Of a DNA stretch of 7,283 nt, positions 1-6,035 are shown piece after piece. Source of the DNA: Bradyrhizobium sp. GTDB lineage: Bacteria > Pseudomonadota > Alphaproteobacteria > Rhizobiales > Xanthobacteraceae. The notes below the pieces were generated by a model, which worked only from the letters and a program-made list of their open reading frames with translations, did not search any database and had not been told where the DNA came from. Position 1 is the stretch's first letter. Every line of letters starts with the position of its first letter. The DNA lies in the NCBI GenBank assembly GCA_025960445.1, contig JAICIT010000121.1, positions 1 through 7,283 on the forward strand, read 5' to 3'. Both the position numbers and the translations under genes were made by a program.

Positions 1-1706
1 CCGCCACGCTGCAAAGCCTGCAGGAAGCCATCGAAGGCTGTTACCGCGCTGTCTGGCTCCTCGGCACGCGCGAGACCATCGATCAGGGCGGGAACGAATT
101 CGACGAACGCCTTCCGCGTCAATTCCGACCTGAACACGCGGTACTCGCCGCGTATCCACTGTCGCACCGTCTCAGCAACCATCAACGGCTTCTTGAAGCC
201 GAGCGTTGCAAGATGCTCGAGCAGCCGAGGTTCGTCCGGACCCTTGCTGTAATCCAGTGCCGGCAATTTCGCGGTGCCGGTTGGATCGCCCTCAAACAGC
301 TTGCCGTAGTGTCCCTGCACGACATTGAGGTGGCCGAGCAGATCGGCCGCGAATGCTGCGCGATTGTCGTACCCAAAGAAGCGGGCGAACCGCTCCACGG
401 CCTGGACGTCGTCAGGCAAGCTATGGGTTTGCTCGTCCGCGATCATCTGCAAACGATGCTCGACGCGACGCAGAAATTCGTACGCGGCCGCGAGTTCTTC
501 GCACGCCTCAAAGGTGATCCAGTTACTCGAGGCAAGCACCTTCAGAGCTTCAAGCGTCGGTCGCACCCGCAATTCGGAATGGCGCCCCCCGGCAATCAAT
601 TGCTGGGTTTGCGCGAAAAATTCGATCTCGCGGATGCCACCGCGGCCGACCTTGACGTTGTGGCCCTCAACCGAGATGTCGCTTTGGCCACGATAGGTCT
701 GCATCTGCCGCTTCATATCGTGGACGTCGGCAAGGGCCGCGAAATCCAGATGTTTGCGCCAGACGAACGGCGCGATTTCAGCAAGCAGCGCCTCGCCGGC
801 CTGGCTATCACCGGCGCAGGGCCACGCCTTGATCATAGCCGCGCGTTCCCAAGTCCGCCCTTCCCGCTCGTAATAGTGCAGCGCCGCCTCGGTCGAAATC
901 GCAACTTGGGTCGAGGACGGGTCCGGACGCAGCCGCAGGTCGACGCGAAAGACGTAGCCATCGCCTGTGCGCTGTTGCAGGAGACGGGCCATCGCCTGCG
1001 TCACGCGAACAAAAAACGGCTGCGGCTCAATATCCGGCGCGAGTGTTGGCGCTGAGGGGTCGAAGAAAACGATCAGGTCGATGTCGCTGGAATAGTTCAA
1101 CTCGCCTGCGCCCATCTTGCCCATGGCAAGTACCACCAGTCCGCTGCCGTCTTCGGGCTTATCGACGCTCGACGGTAACAGACGTCCGCGCACCGCCTCC
1201 TGCCGCAGCACAAAACGCAGCGCCGCCTGCACCGAAGCGACGGCCAAATCGGTGAGCGCCGCCGTCACCCGCATCACCGGCCAAACGCCGCCTATGTCGC
1301 ATAATGCAATCAATAGCGCTGCTTCCGACTTCATGTGCCGGAGCAGTTGCATGACGTCGGCTTCAGTCGCCGCCGCCCAGACTTGGCGGCAGGTGCGGTC
1401 GAGCAGCTCGGCCAGATGCCGGTCGGGCTCGCATCGGAGTAGCCGGACCGCTCGTGCACCATCCGCGCGGAGAAGATCGAAAAGGTATGGAGCCGCTTCC
1501 GCGATCCCCAGCAGAATGGTTTCGACTACGGGAAATCGCTCCGTCAGACTGGCGAGTTCGGTGGCCTGCTCCGACGCGAGATCATCTAGCCAATCGGCCA
1601 GGCGATGCCCGGCGCCCGGGGGGTCTGATAGATGCGGTCCATCAACAAACCGCGCCGCGAGCGCGGTGGATGTGACATTCGCGTCAGTGCTTCCATGACT
1701 TGCCAT
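1..1706 (-). CDS. glnE: Glutamine synthetase adenylyltransferase/deadenylase (GlnE), N-terminal part, 3' end beyond the left edge
   Basis: GlnE is the cytoplasmic bifunctional enzyme that adds AMP to glutamine synthetase when nitrogen is plentiful and removes it when nitrogen is scarce, under PII protein control. Reading the minus strand from the ATG at 1706 gives 568 uninterrupted codons to position 1, with no frameshift. Residues 195-216 carry the nucleotidyltransferase signature GxxGxxELNYSSDIDLI; D208 and D210 are the expected metal ligands of the deadenylase half. A second family motif, KVGRGGIREIEF, is at about 352-363. Family members are roughly 950-1000 residues, so the C-terminal adenylylating half lies outside the window. 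The start is well bounded because an in-frame TGA lies five codons upstream; a TTG four codons upstream is the only alternative. No strong ribosome binding site is visible. The gene lies 124 bp after the kinase gene on the same strand and could be co-transcribed with it. Confidence 0.95.
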   Translation of the reverse strand, partial: MASHGSTDANVTSTALAARFVDGPHLSDPPGAGHRLADWLDDLASEQATELASLTERFPVVETILLGIAEAAPYLFDLLRADGARAVRLLRCEPDRHLAELLDRTCRQVWAAATEADVMQLLRHMKSEAALLIALCDIGGVWPVMRVTAALTDLAVASVQAALRFVLRQEAVRGRLLPSSVDKPEDGSGLVVLAMGKMGAGELNYSSDIDLIVFFDPSAPTLAPDIEPQPFFVRVTQAMARLLQQRTGDGYVFRVDLRLRPDPSSTQVAISTEAALHYYEREGRTWERAAMIKAWPCAGDSQAGEALLAEIAPFVWRKHLDFAALADVHDMKRQMQTYRGQSDISVEGHNVKVGRGGIREIEFFAQTQQLIAGGRHSELRVRPTLEALKVLASSNWITFEACEELAAAYEFLRRVEHRLQMIADEQTHSLPDDVQAVERFARFFGYDNRAAFAADLLGHLNVVQGHYGKLFEGDPTGTAKLPALDYSKGPDEPRLLEHLATLGFKKPLMVAETVRQWIRGEYRVFRSELTRKAFVEFVPALIDGLARAEEPDSAVTAFDGFLQALQRG

Positions 1707-1830
1707 AGCGAACGCCAATCAAAAAACCGCATCAGTTCACTACTTGATACGTTGGTGCGAGAATTCGCGCCGCCAGACTACGAACGCCGAGCCGAACGCG
1801 CGGATGTCTCCGCGTTGTCCTTGCAGACGT
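1707..1830 (-). other. Intergenic gap between the kinase gene and glnE, with a short inverted repeat and a U6 run
   Basis: A 124-bp non-coding spacer. An inverted repeat AACGCG / CGCGTT lies at 1795-1800 and 1811-1816 with a 10-base spacer, about 15 bases after the kinase stop codon. On the minus strand a run of six T lies about 20 bases before the glnE ATG, but no stem sits directly before it. I therefore do not call a terminator, and read-through into glnE remains possible. I see no convincing promoter. Confidence 0.4.
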
Positions 1831-3297
1831 TCATCCAGTCTTTGACATATCCGGTGTTTGGCCTGCAACCCTCTCACTGGTATCCGCTGCCGGGATCGCC
1901 AAAGTGGCTGTCAAACCGGGATGCGCATCAGCAAGCCTGAGTTCACCGCCATGCAACGTCGCCACGGCCGAGGCCAGACTTAATCCGAGTCCGGAACCCG
2001 GTTGGGTACGGCTTGCCTCCAGCCGGACAAATCGCTCCACCGCATGCTTACGGTCGGCTTCAGGTATCCCGGGTCCGTGGTCGGTCACGCTGAGCAGCAC
2101 CTGATTGCCATCTCGCCGGGCCTCAATCAGGATCTCTCTGCTTTCCGCGCTATCTGCCGCGCCCGCGCTCAGCGGCTGTGCTGACGGAGCGGGCGTGCCG
2201 TACTTGATCGCGTTCTCGACCAAATTCGCTAAGGCCTGGCTGATCAATTCGCGATTGCCGTGAAGCCGCGTGGACGTGGCCTTGACCCGCAACGTCATCC
2301 CATCTTCTTCAGCCAGCGGTTCATACAGTTCGTGGATGCCATTGGCCACTTCGGCGGCATCAAAGTCATCCATATTGCCCCGCGCCTGCCCCGACTCGGC
2401 GCGCGCGATCATCAGGAGCGCATTGAAGGTCCGGATCAACCCGTCGGACTCTTCAATGGTGCGTTCAAGAGCATGTCGGTATTCGGCATCGCTGCCGGAA
2501 CTTGCCAGCGCCTCTTCCGCGCGATTGCGCAACCGCGTCAACGGGGTCTTCAGATCGTGAGCAATATTGTCGGAGACTTCTTTCAAGCCCACCATCAAGG
2601 CTTCGATTCGTTCCAACATCGCGTTGAGGTTTTCGGCCAAACGATCGAGTTCGTCGCCGCTCCGCCCCACCGGCAAACGCCCGCTGAGATCGCCAGCCAT
2701 AATGCGTTGCGTGGTGCCCGTCATGGCGTCGATCCGCCGTAACACCCGGCGCGCCACGAAAACGCCGCCAGCCAGGCCGAGCACGACGACGATCAACAGC
2801 GACCATTGCGCGGCATTGGCGACAATTCCGAACAGCCGCTTCCGCTCCTCGAGATCGCGGCCGATCAATAGCCGGAAACCTCCGGACAATTGAGTGACGC
2901 GCACCAGCGCGCGATGATCGGCGTTGTCCTGGTCCTCAAGCCGACGGTAGGCAGTCTCCGACCAGCCGTTGGTGGCCATTACACCCGGCGCGAGCGAGCC
3001 GACGTTGCCCGCAATGGCCTGACCATTTGGTGTCGTCACCAAATAGAGGTTGGCGCCGGGCCGCAGGGCTCGATTTTCAATGGTGAAGACGAGACCGCGC
3101 AGCCCGCGCCGTCCGAAGATGTCGTCGATCTCGCCGATTTCCGCGTTGACGGTTGAGGTGATCTGCTCGGTGATCAGCCGGCGCGTGTTCCAGGCGAAGT
3201 AGCCCAGCAGCGAGGCAGCAAACAGCGCGAACAAAAATAGGTAGGCGAGCGTCAACCGGAACGCGGTAGTTCGGATCAGCTTACCGAATGCCGTCAC
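1831..3297 (-). CDS. Membrane-bound two-component sensor histidine kinase (HAMP-HisKA-HATPase)
   Basis: An inner-membrane histidine kinase of 488 residues that should autophosphorylate and pass phosphate to the regulator encoded just upstream. Domains in order: membrane helix about 12-35, periplasmic sensor region about 36-163 with no named fold recognised, membrane helix about 165-183, HAMP about 184-238, dimerisation domain with H-box SDNIAHDLKTPL and phospho-acceptor H247, then the ATP-binding domain. The N-box has N358 and N362, the G1 box is DHGPGIP (D406, G408, G410), and the G2 box is GSGLGLS at 434-440. All key residues are present. An Ala/Ser/Pro-rich stretch at about 368-387 lies between N-box and G1. 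The start is GTG; a TGA two codons upstream rules out an earlier one. The first 17 bases overlap the end of the regulator gene, which indicates translational coupling. Gene order suggests a FeuQ-like kinase, but the signal cannot be read from the sequence. Confidence 0.94.
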   Translation of the reverse strand: MTAFGKLIRTTAFRLTLAYLFLFALFAASLLGYFAWNTRRLITEQITSTVNAEIGEIDDIFGRRGLRGLVFTIENRALRPGANLYLVTTPNGQAIAGNVGSLAPGVMATNGWSETAYRRLEDQDNADHRALVRVTQLSGGFRLLIGRDLEERKRLFGIVANAAQWSLLIVVVLGLAGGVFVARRVLRRIDAMTGTTQRIMAGDLSGRLPVGRSGDELDRLAENLNAMLERIEALMVGLKEVSDNIAHDLKTPLTRLRNRAEEALASSGSDAEYRHALERTIEESDGLIRTFNALLMIARAESGQARGNMDDFDAAEVANGIHELYEPLAEEDGMTLRVKATSTRLHGNRELISQALANLVENAIKYGTPAPSAQPLSAGAADSAESREILIEARRDGNQVLLSVTDHGPGIPEADRKHAVERFVRLEASRTQPGSGLGLSLASAVATLHGGELRLADAHPGLTATLAIPAADTSERVAGQTPDMSKTG

Positions 3298-3982
3298 GTA
3301 TCATATATCCCGCGCCGCGAATGGTGTGGAGCAACGGTCGCTCGAAACCCTTGTCGATCTTGGAGCGCAGCCTCGAAATGTGCACGTCGATGACATTGGT
3401 CTGCGGATCGAAATGATAGTCCCAGACGTTTTCAAGCAGCATGGTTCGCGTCACCACCTGACCGGCGTGCTTCATAAGATATTCAAGCAGCCGAAATTCG
3501 CGGGGCTGCAAGGTCAATTCATCCTTGCCGCGTACGACCCTGTGCGAGAGACGATCGAGCTCGAGATCGCCGACGCGGTAGGTGGTTTCCTCCGCGGGGC
3601 CGCCATGGCGGCGCGACAGCACTTCGACCCGCGCCAGCAACTCGGCGAATGAATACGGTTTCGGCAGGTAGTCATCGCCGCCGGCGCGTAGGCCCTTGAT
3701 GCGATCGTCGACCTGCCCGAGGGCCGAGAGAATCAACACCGGCGTGCGGTTGCCCTTTTCGCGCAGGGCCCCGATCAGCGACAGGCCGTCGCGTTTCGGT
3801 AGCATCCGGTCGACCACCAGAACGTCGTAATCGCCGGTCTCGGCGAGCGACAGCCCCTCCTCGCCGTCGGCAGCGAGCTCGGCGACATAACCGACTTCCC
3901 GAAATGCTTTCGCCAGATAGTCGGCGGACTCTCGGTCGTCTTCGATAATCAAAAGGCGCATCTGGGAAGCAGTTGCAGTCAA
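3281..3982 (-). CDS. OmpR/PhoB-family response regulator
   Basis: A cytoplasmic DNA-binding regulator of 233 residues as drawn, activated by phosphorylation from the overlapping downstream kinase. The receiver domain (about 8-122) has the acidic cluster E14-D15-D16, phospho-acceptor D58 in VVDRMLP, S86 in the usual Thr/Ser position, and K108 in the LPKPY motif. A winged-helix domain follows at about 134-230, with recognition-helix residues around NVIDVHISRLRSKID and the closing wing IRGAGYMIR. The start is uncertain. TTG at 3982 has AGAAGG nine bases before it, while ATG at 3961 gives 226 residues beginning MRLLIIEDD, the usual family start. No longer version exists, because the frame is closed by TGA further upstream with no ATG or GTG between. 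An intrinsic terminator after degP implies the regulator/kinase pair has its own promoter in the short stretch 3983-4055. Gene order suggests a FeuP-like regulator; other OmpR-type regulators are possible. Confidence 0.95.
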   Translation of the reverse strand: MTATASQMRLLIIEDDRESADYLAKAFREVGYVAELAADGEEGLSLAETGDYDVLVVDRMLPKRDGLSLIGALREKGNRTPVLILSALGQVDDRIKGLRAGGDDYLPKPYSFAELLARVEVLSRRHGGPAEETTYRVGDLELDRLSHRVVRGKDELTLQPREFRLLEYLMKHAGQVVTRTMLLENVWDYHFDPQTNVIDVHISRLRSKIDKGFERPLLHTIRGAGYMIRDGIR

Positions 3983-4015
3983 GTGGGCCAGCCTTCTATC
4001 ACCATGGCGTGGTCG

Positions 4016-4027
4016 GCATGCTCATGC
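4016..4027. repeat. Short inverted repeat upstream of the response regulator gene
   Basis: GCATG-CT-CATGC forms two 5-base arms with a 2-base spacer, 34 bp upstream of the TTG start of the regulator. The position would suit an operator, but the element is short and could occur by chance. OmpR-family proteins usually bind direct repeats, so autoregulation by this site is not implied. Confidence 0.2.
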
Positions 4028-4055
4028 AAGATGACCTGCCAGTTGCCCTCCAAGC

Positions 4056-4093
4056 AAAAGAGCGGGCGGTGAAGCTGGGGGACCTCACCGCCC
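4056..4093 (-). terminator. Intrinsic terminator after degP
   Basis: On the minus strand the arms GGGCGGTGA and TCACCGCCC (4085-4093 and 4064-4072) form a 9-bp GC-rich stem, with up to three further pairs (including wobbles) closing the C-rich loop. GCTCTTTT follows, with the U-run at 4056-4059. On the plus strand only three T follow the stem, so termination should act mainly on minus-strand transcripts. It would end degP or a processed 3' RNA and separates degP from the regulator/kinase genes. Confidence 0.75.
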
Positions 4094-4210
4094 TTTGAAC
4101 CTTCCGACGGAGGGGGGCGTGTTCCACCGGAAGGCAACCGATCGGAACGGGCTTGAACCCGTCCCAGGAAGGAGCCGCCGGCGGGGCGACTCGTGCCGCC
4201 GGCCCTTCTG
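4056..4210 (-). ncRNA. Candidate structured 3' UTR or 3'-UTR-derived small RNA with four stem-loops
   Basis: Four stem-loops follow each other on the minus strand after the degP stop. SL1: 8-bp GC stem 4196-4203/4177-4184, loop of 11, extended through a 4-base bulge by GAAGG/CCTTC (4204-4208/4168-4172). SL2: ACGGG/CCCGT, 4158-4162/4147-4151. SL3: 12 bp, 4123-4134/4100-4111, with two G-U pairs. SL4: the terminator at 4064-4093. C- and CU-rich unpaired stretches occur in SL3 and SL4 loops and after SL1 (CTCCTTCC), resembling the anti-Shine-Dalgarno motifs of rhizobial trans-acting small RNAs. No clear promoter lies just upstream, so processing from degP mRNA is as likely as independent transcription. 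No named RNA family was recognised. Confidence 0.45.
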
Positions 4211-4226
4211 TAATCACGTTCGATGC

Positions 4227-5810
4227 TCAGCCCTTCGCCAGAGGTACCGCGACAAATCGCGAGGAGCCACCGCTCTTGATGCGCATCAGAACGCTGTTCT
4301 TGTTGTCGGCGCGCGCCGTAGTGATCGCTTCGCGGACATCGCCGGCGTTGGTAACGCTCTTGCCGGCCACCTCGAGGATCACGTCGCCTTCCTTGAAGCC
4401 GCGCTCCGCCGCTGCACTATTCGGATCGACCTCGGTCACGACGACGCCTTCCTTGCCGGCGCCAGCAACGCTGTTGGCGGGAGCGAGCGTGAGACCGAGC
4501 TTCGGCACATCGGTACCCCGGCTCGGACCGCCCTTCTCGTTGTTGTCGTTGTCGGCTTTGGCTTGAAGATTATTTGGCAACTGGCCGAGCGTCAGGTCGA
4601 CGGTCTTGTCCTGGCCCTTATGCAGCACATCGAGCTTCACCTCGGTGCCGGGCGCGAAACTGCCGATCGTACGAGCAAGCTCGCGGGCGTCCTTCACCTT
4701 CTCGCCATTGACGGACTTGATGATGTCTCCCGACTCAATGCCGGCCTTGGCCGCCGGGCTGTTGGCCTGGGGTTCGGCAACGAGTGCGCCTTCGGCCTTC
4801 TTCAGCCCGAGGCTCTCGGCAATATCAGGTGTCACCGGTTGGATCTGGACGCCGATCCAGCCGCGGCTGACGGAACCCTTGTCCTTTAGCTGAGCAACGA
4901 CGCTCTTGACGGTCGATGCGGGTATCGAGAATGCGATGCCGACGCTACCGCCGGACGGCGAATAGATGGCGGTATTGACGCCCATCACCTCGCCGTCGGT
5001 GTTAAAGGCGGGACCGCCAGAGTTGCCCTTGTTGACGGGCGCGTCGATCTGAATGAAATCGTCATAAGGCCCATTGCCGATGTCACGGCCGCTGGCCGAA
5101 ACGATGCCGGCCGTCACTGTGCCGCCCAGTCCGAACGGGTTGCCGACGGCAAGCACCCAGTCGCCGATCCGCGGCTTGCCGTCCGACAGCTTAGCAAACG
5201 GGAAATTTGACCCACCCTCGACCTTGATCAGGGCAAGGTCAGTGCGTGCGTCGGTGCCAATCACCTTGGCTTTGAAGATCCTGCCGTCATCCGTGGTCAC
5301 TTCGACCTTGTCGGCGCCATCGACCACATGATTATTGGTCACCGCGTAGCCGTCAGAGGAAATGAAGAAGCCGGAACCTTGACCAGTCACAGCGCGTCCG
5401 CGGGGCATGCCTCGCGGGCCCGGGAATCCGTCTGGTCCGCCAAAGCGGCGGAAGAAGCGCTCCATCGGCGATCCCGGCTGGAACGGCGAGTCGTCGTTAT
5501 TGCCGCTCTCGTCCTTTGCGACCTTCTCGTTGATGTTGACCTTTACCGAAATGACCGATGGCTTCACGCGCTCGACAATATCGGCAAAGCCAACCGGCTT
5601 CTGCACCTTGCTGACTTCGTTATTGACCTGCGCGTGGGCCGGGCTGCTGAAGAGATACGCAGAGCCGTCGTGACGACTGACGCCGTAACCGGCGATTCCG
5701 AGACCGGCAACTACGGAAGCCATCAGCGCGAACTTTCGCGCCGATAACAACGTGGAGCGACCCGGTCGAGATGATGGGCGGGATGGAAGGTCGGTTTGAC
5801 GGTCGTTCAT
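4227..5810 (-). CDS. degP: Periplasmic Do-family serine protease/chaperone DegP
   Basis: A 527-residue HtrA/Do protease that should degrade or refold damaged proteins in the periplasm. The N terminus has a basic stretch, a hydrophobic segment at about 27-43 and a likely signal peptidase I site SPAHA|Q after residue 60. The trypsin-like domain (about 75-310) has the triad H161 (TNNHVVDG), D191 (DLALIKV) and S264 (GNSGGP), so it should be active. PDZ1 spans about 317-408 and PDZ2 about 435-520, joined by an Asp/Asn-rich linker near 417-428. The loop before the catalytic domain (about 120-145) is rich in Gly, Pro and Arg. The ATG at 5810 is supported by GGAG with a 7-base gap. The leader upstream is structured and may make translation heat-sensitive. 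A terminator follows. DegQ- or MucD-type naming is possible, as these subfamilies are hard to separate by eye. Confidence 0.95.
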   Translation of the reverse strand: MNDRQTDLPSRPSSRPGRSTLLSARKFALMASVVAGLGIAGYGVSRHDGSAYLFSSPAHAQVNNEVSKVQKPVGFADIVERVKPSVISVKVNINEKVAKDESGNNDDSPFQPGSPMERFFRRFGGPDGFPGPRGMPRGRAVTGQGSGFFISSDGYAVTNNHVVDGADKVEVTTDDGRIFKAKVIGTDARTDLALIKVEGGSNFPFAKLSDGKPRIGDWVLAVGNPFGLGGTVTAGIVSASGRDIGNGPYDDFIQIDAPVNKGNSGGPAFNTDGEVMGVNTAIYSPSGGSVGIAFSIPASTVKSVVAQLKDKGSVSRGWIGVQIQPVTPDIAESLGLKKAEGALVAEPQANSPAAKAGIESGDIIKSVNGEKVKDARELARTIGSFAPGTEVKLDVLHKGQDKTVDLTLGQLPNNLQAKADNDNNEKGGPSRGTDVPKLGLTLAPANSVAGAGKEGVVVTEVDPNSAAAERGFKEGDVILEVAGKSVTNAGDVREAITTARADNKNSVLMRIKSGGSSRFVAVPLAKG

Positions 5811-5835
5811 GCAAAATCTCCAGAAGCAAGAAATC
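5811..5835 (-). promoter_or_regulatory. ROSE-like hairpin covering the degP ribosome binding site
   Basis: On the minus strand TTGCT (5825-5829) lies three bases before the Shine-Dalgarno GGAG (5818-5821). UCUUGC can pair with GGAGA around a UUCU loop, leaving one bulged G, with a U-G wobble inside. Two U-U mismatches and then A-U and G-U pairs extend the stem outward. A U(U/C)GCU motif paired imperfectly with the Shine-Dalgarno, with a displaced G and U-U contacts, is the hallmark of ROSE thermometers known from Bradyrhizobium small heat-shock genes. The match is by eye and the stem is weak. Confidence 0.4.
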
Positions 5836-5839
5836 CGTG

Positions 5840-5854
5840 GATGCGAAGTGCATC
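5840..5854 (-). promoter_or_regulatory. Leader stem-loop upstream of degP
   Basis: GATGC and GCATC form a 5-bp stem around a 5-base loop on the minus strand, starting about 30 bases before the degP ATG. It sits immediately upstream of the hairpin that covers the ribosome binding site. Confidence 0.4.
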
Positions 5855-5877
5855 TCTACAATTCCGAAGATGGGGAT

Positions 5878-5906
5878 TTCCGCCTTACGGCGCGCTGGCG
5901 GCGGAA
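5878..5906 (-). promoter_or_regulatory. Upstream stem-loop of the degP leader
   Basis: TTCCGCC (5900-5906) and GGCGGAA (5878-5884) form a perfect 7-bp stem around a 15-base GC-rich loop on the minus strand. It would be the first of three hairpins if transcription begins near 5900. The loop contains an alternative small hairpin, CGCC-GTAA-GGCG. Confidence 0.4.
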
Positions 5907-5932
5907 TTAAAGTTTCGTAATGAACACGCAAG
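5906..5932 (-). promoter_or_regulatory. Weak candidate promoter for degP
   Basis: On the minus strand CTTG is followed after 17 bases by TTTAAT. The spacing resembles alphaproteobacterial RpoH promoters (CTTG and a CYTAT-like -10 box), but the -10 box is a poor match. As a housekeeping promoter (TTGCGT, 14-base spacer, TTTAAT) the spacing is too short. It would start the transcript just at the first leader hairpin, which is the main reason for listing it. Confidence 0.2.
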
Positions 5933-6035
5933 GCCGATGCGGCACTTTATCGCACGACCCTGGCGATCAGCGTGAGCCCGGAAATGCCGTGCAACCGCTG
6001 CAGCCTTAAAACCGGATTGGATTTGGATTTTTTAT

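Noticed and set aside
213..1055. A 280-codon open frame on the plus strand
   Set aside because: It lies entirely antisense to glnE, which carries unmistakable family motifs in the minus frame. Long antisense frames are common in GC-rich coding DNA, and the encoded sequence shows no domain.
1725..1735. Run of T (minus strand) before glnE as a terminator of the kinase gene
   Set aside because: No stem-loop directly precedes the T-run; the only inverted repeat in the gap is about 60 bases away.
4141..4166. A T-arm-like stretch (GGGTTCAAGCCC on the minus strand) suggesting a tRNA
   Set aside because: The 7-base loop needed for a T-arm breaks the stem, and there is no matching acceptor strand or anticodon arm upstream. 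It is better explained as the 5-bp stem of SL2.
3999..4217. A 72-codon minus-strand frame (GTG start) between degP and the regulator, considered as a FeuN-like small protein
   Set aside because: It has no signal peptide or hydrophobic core, is rich in Arg, Pro and Ser, and runs straight through four hairpins including a terminator.
4095..4889. A 264-codon plus-strand frame opposite the 3' part of degP and the following gap
   Set aside because: It is a shadow of degP, whose PDZ domains are clear on the minus strand, and it has no recognisable domain or ribosome binding site.
6001..6035. AT-rich stretch after the unknown gene as a terminator
   Set aside because: It has an A-run and repeated ATCCAAATCCAATCC but no hairpin followed by U on the minus strand.
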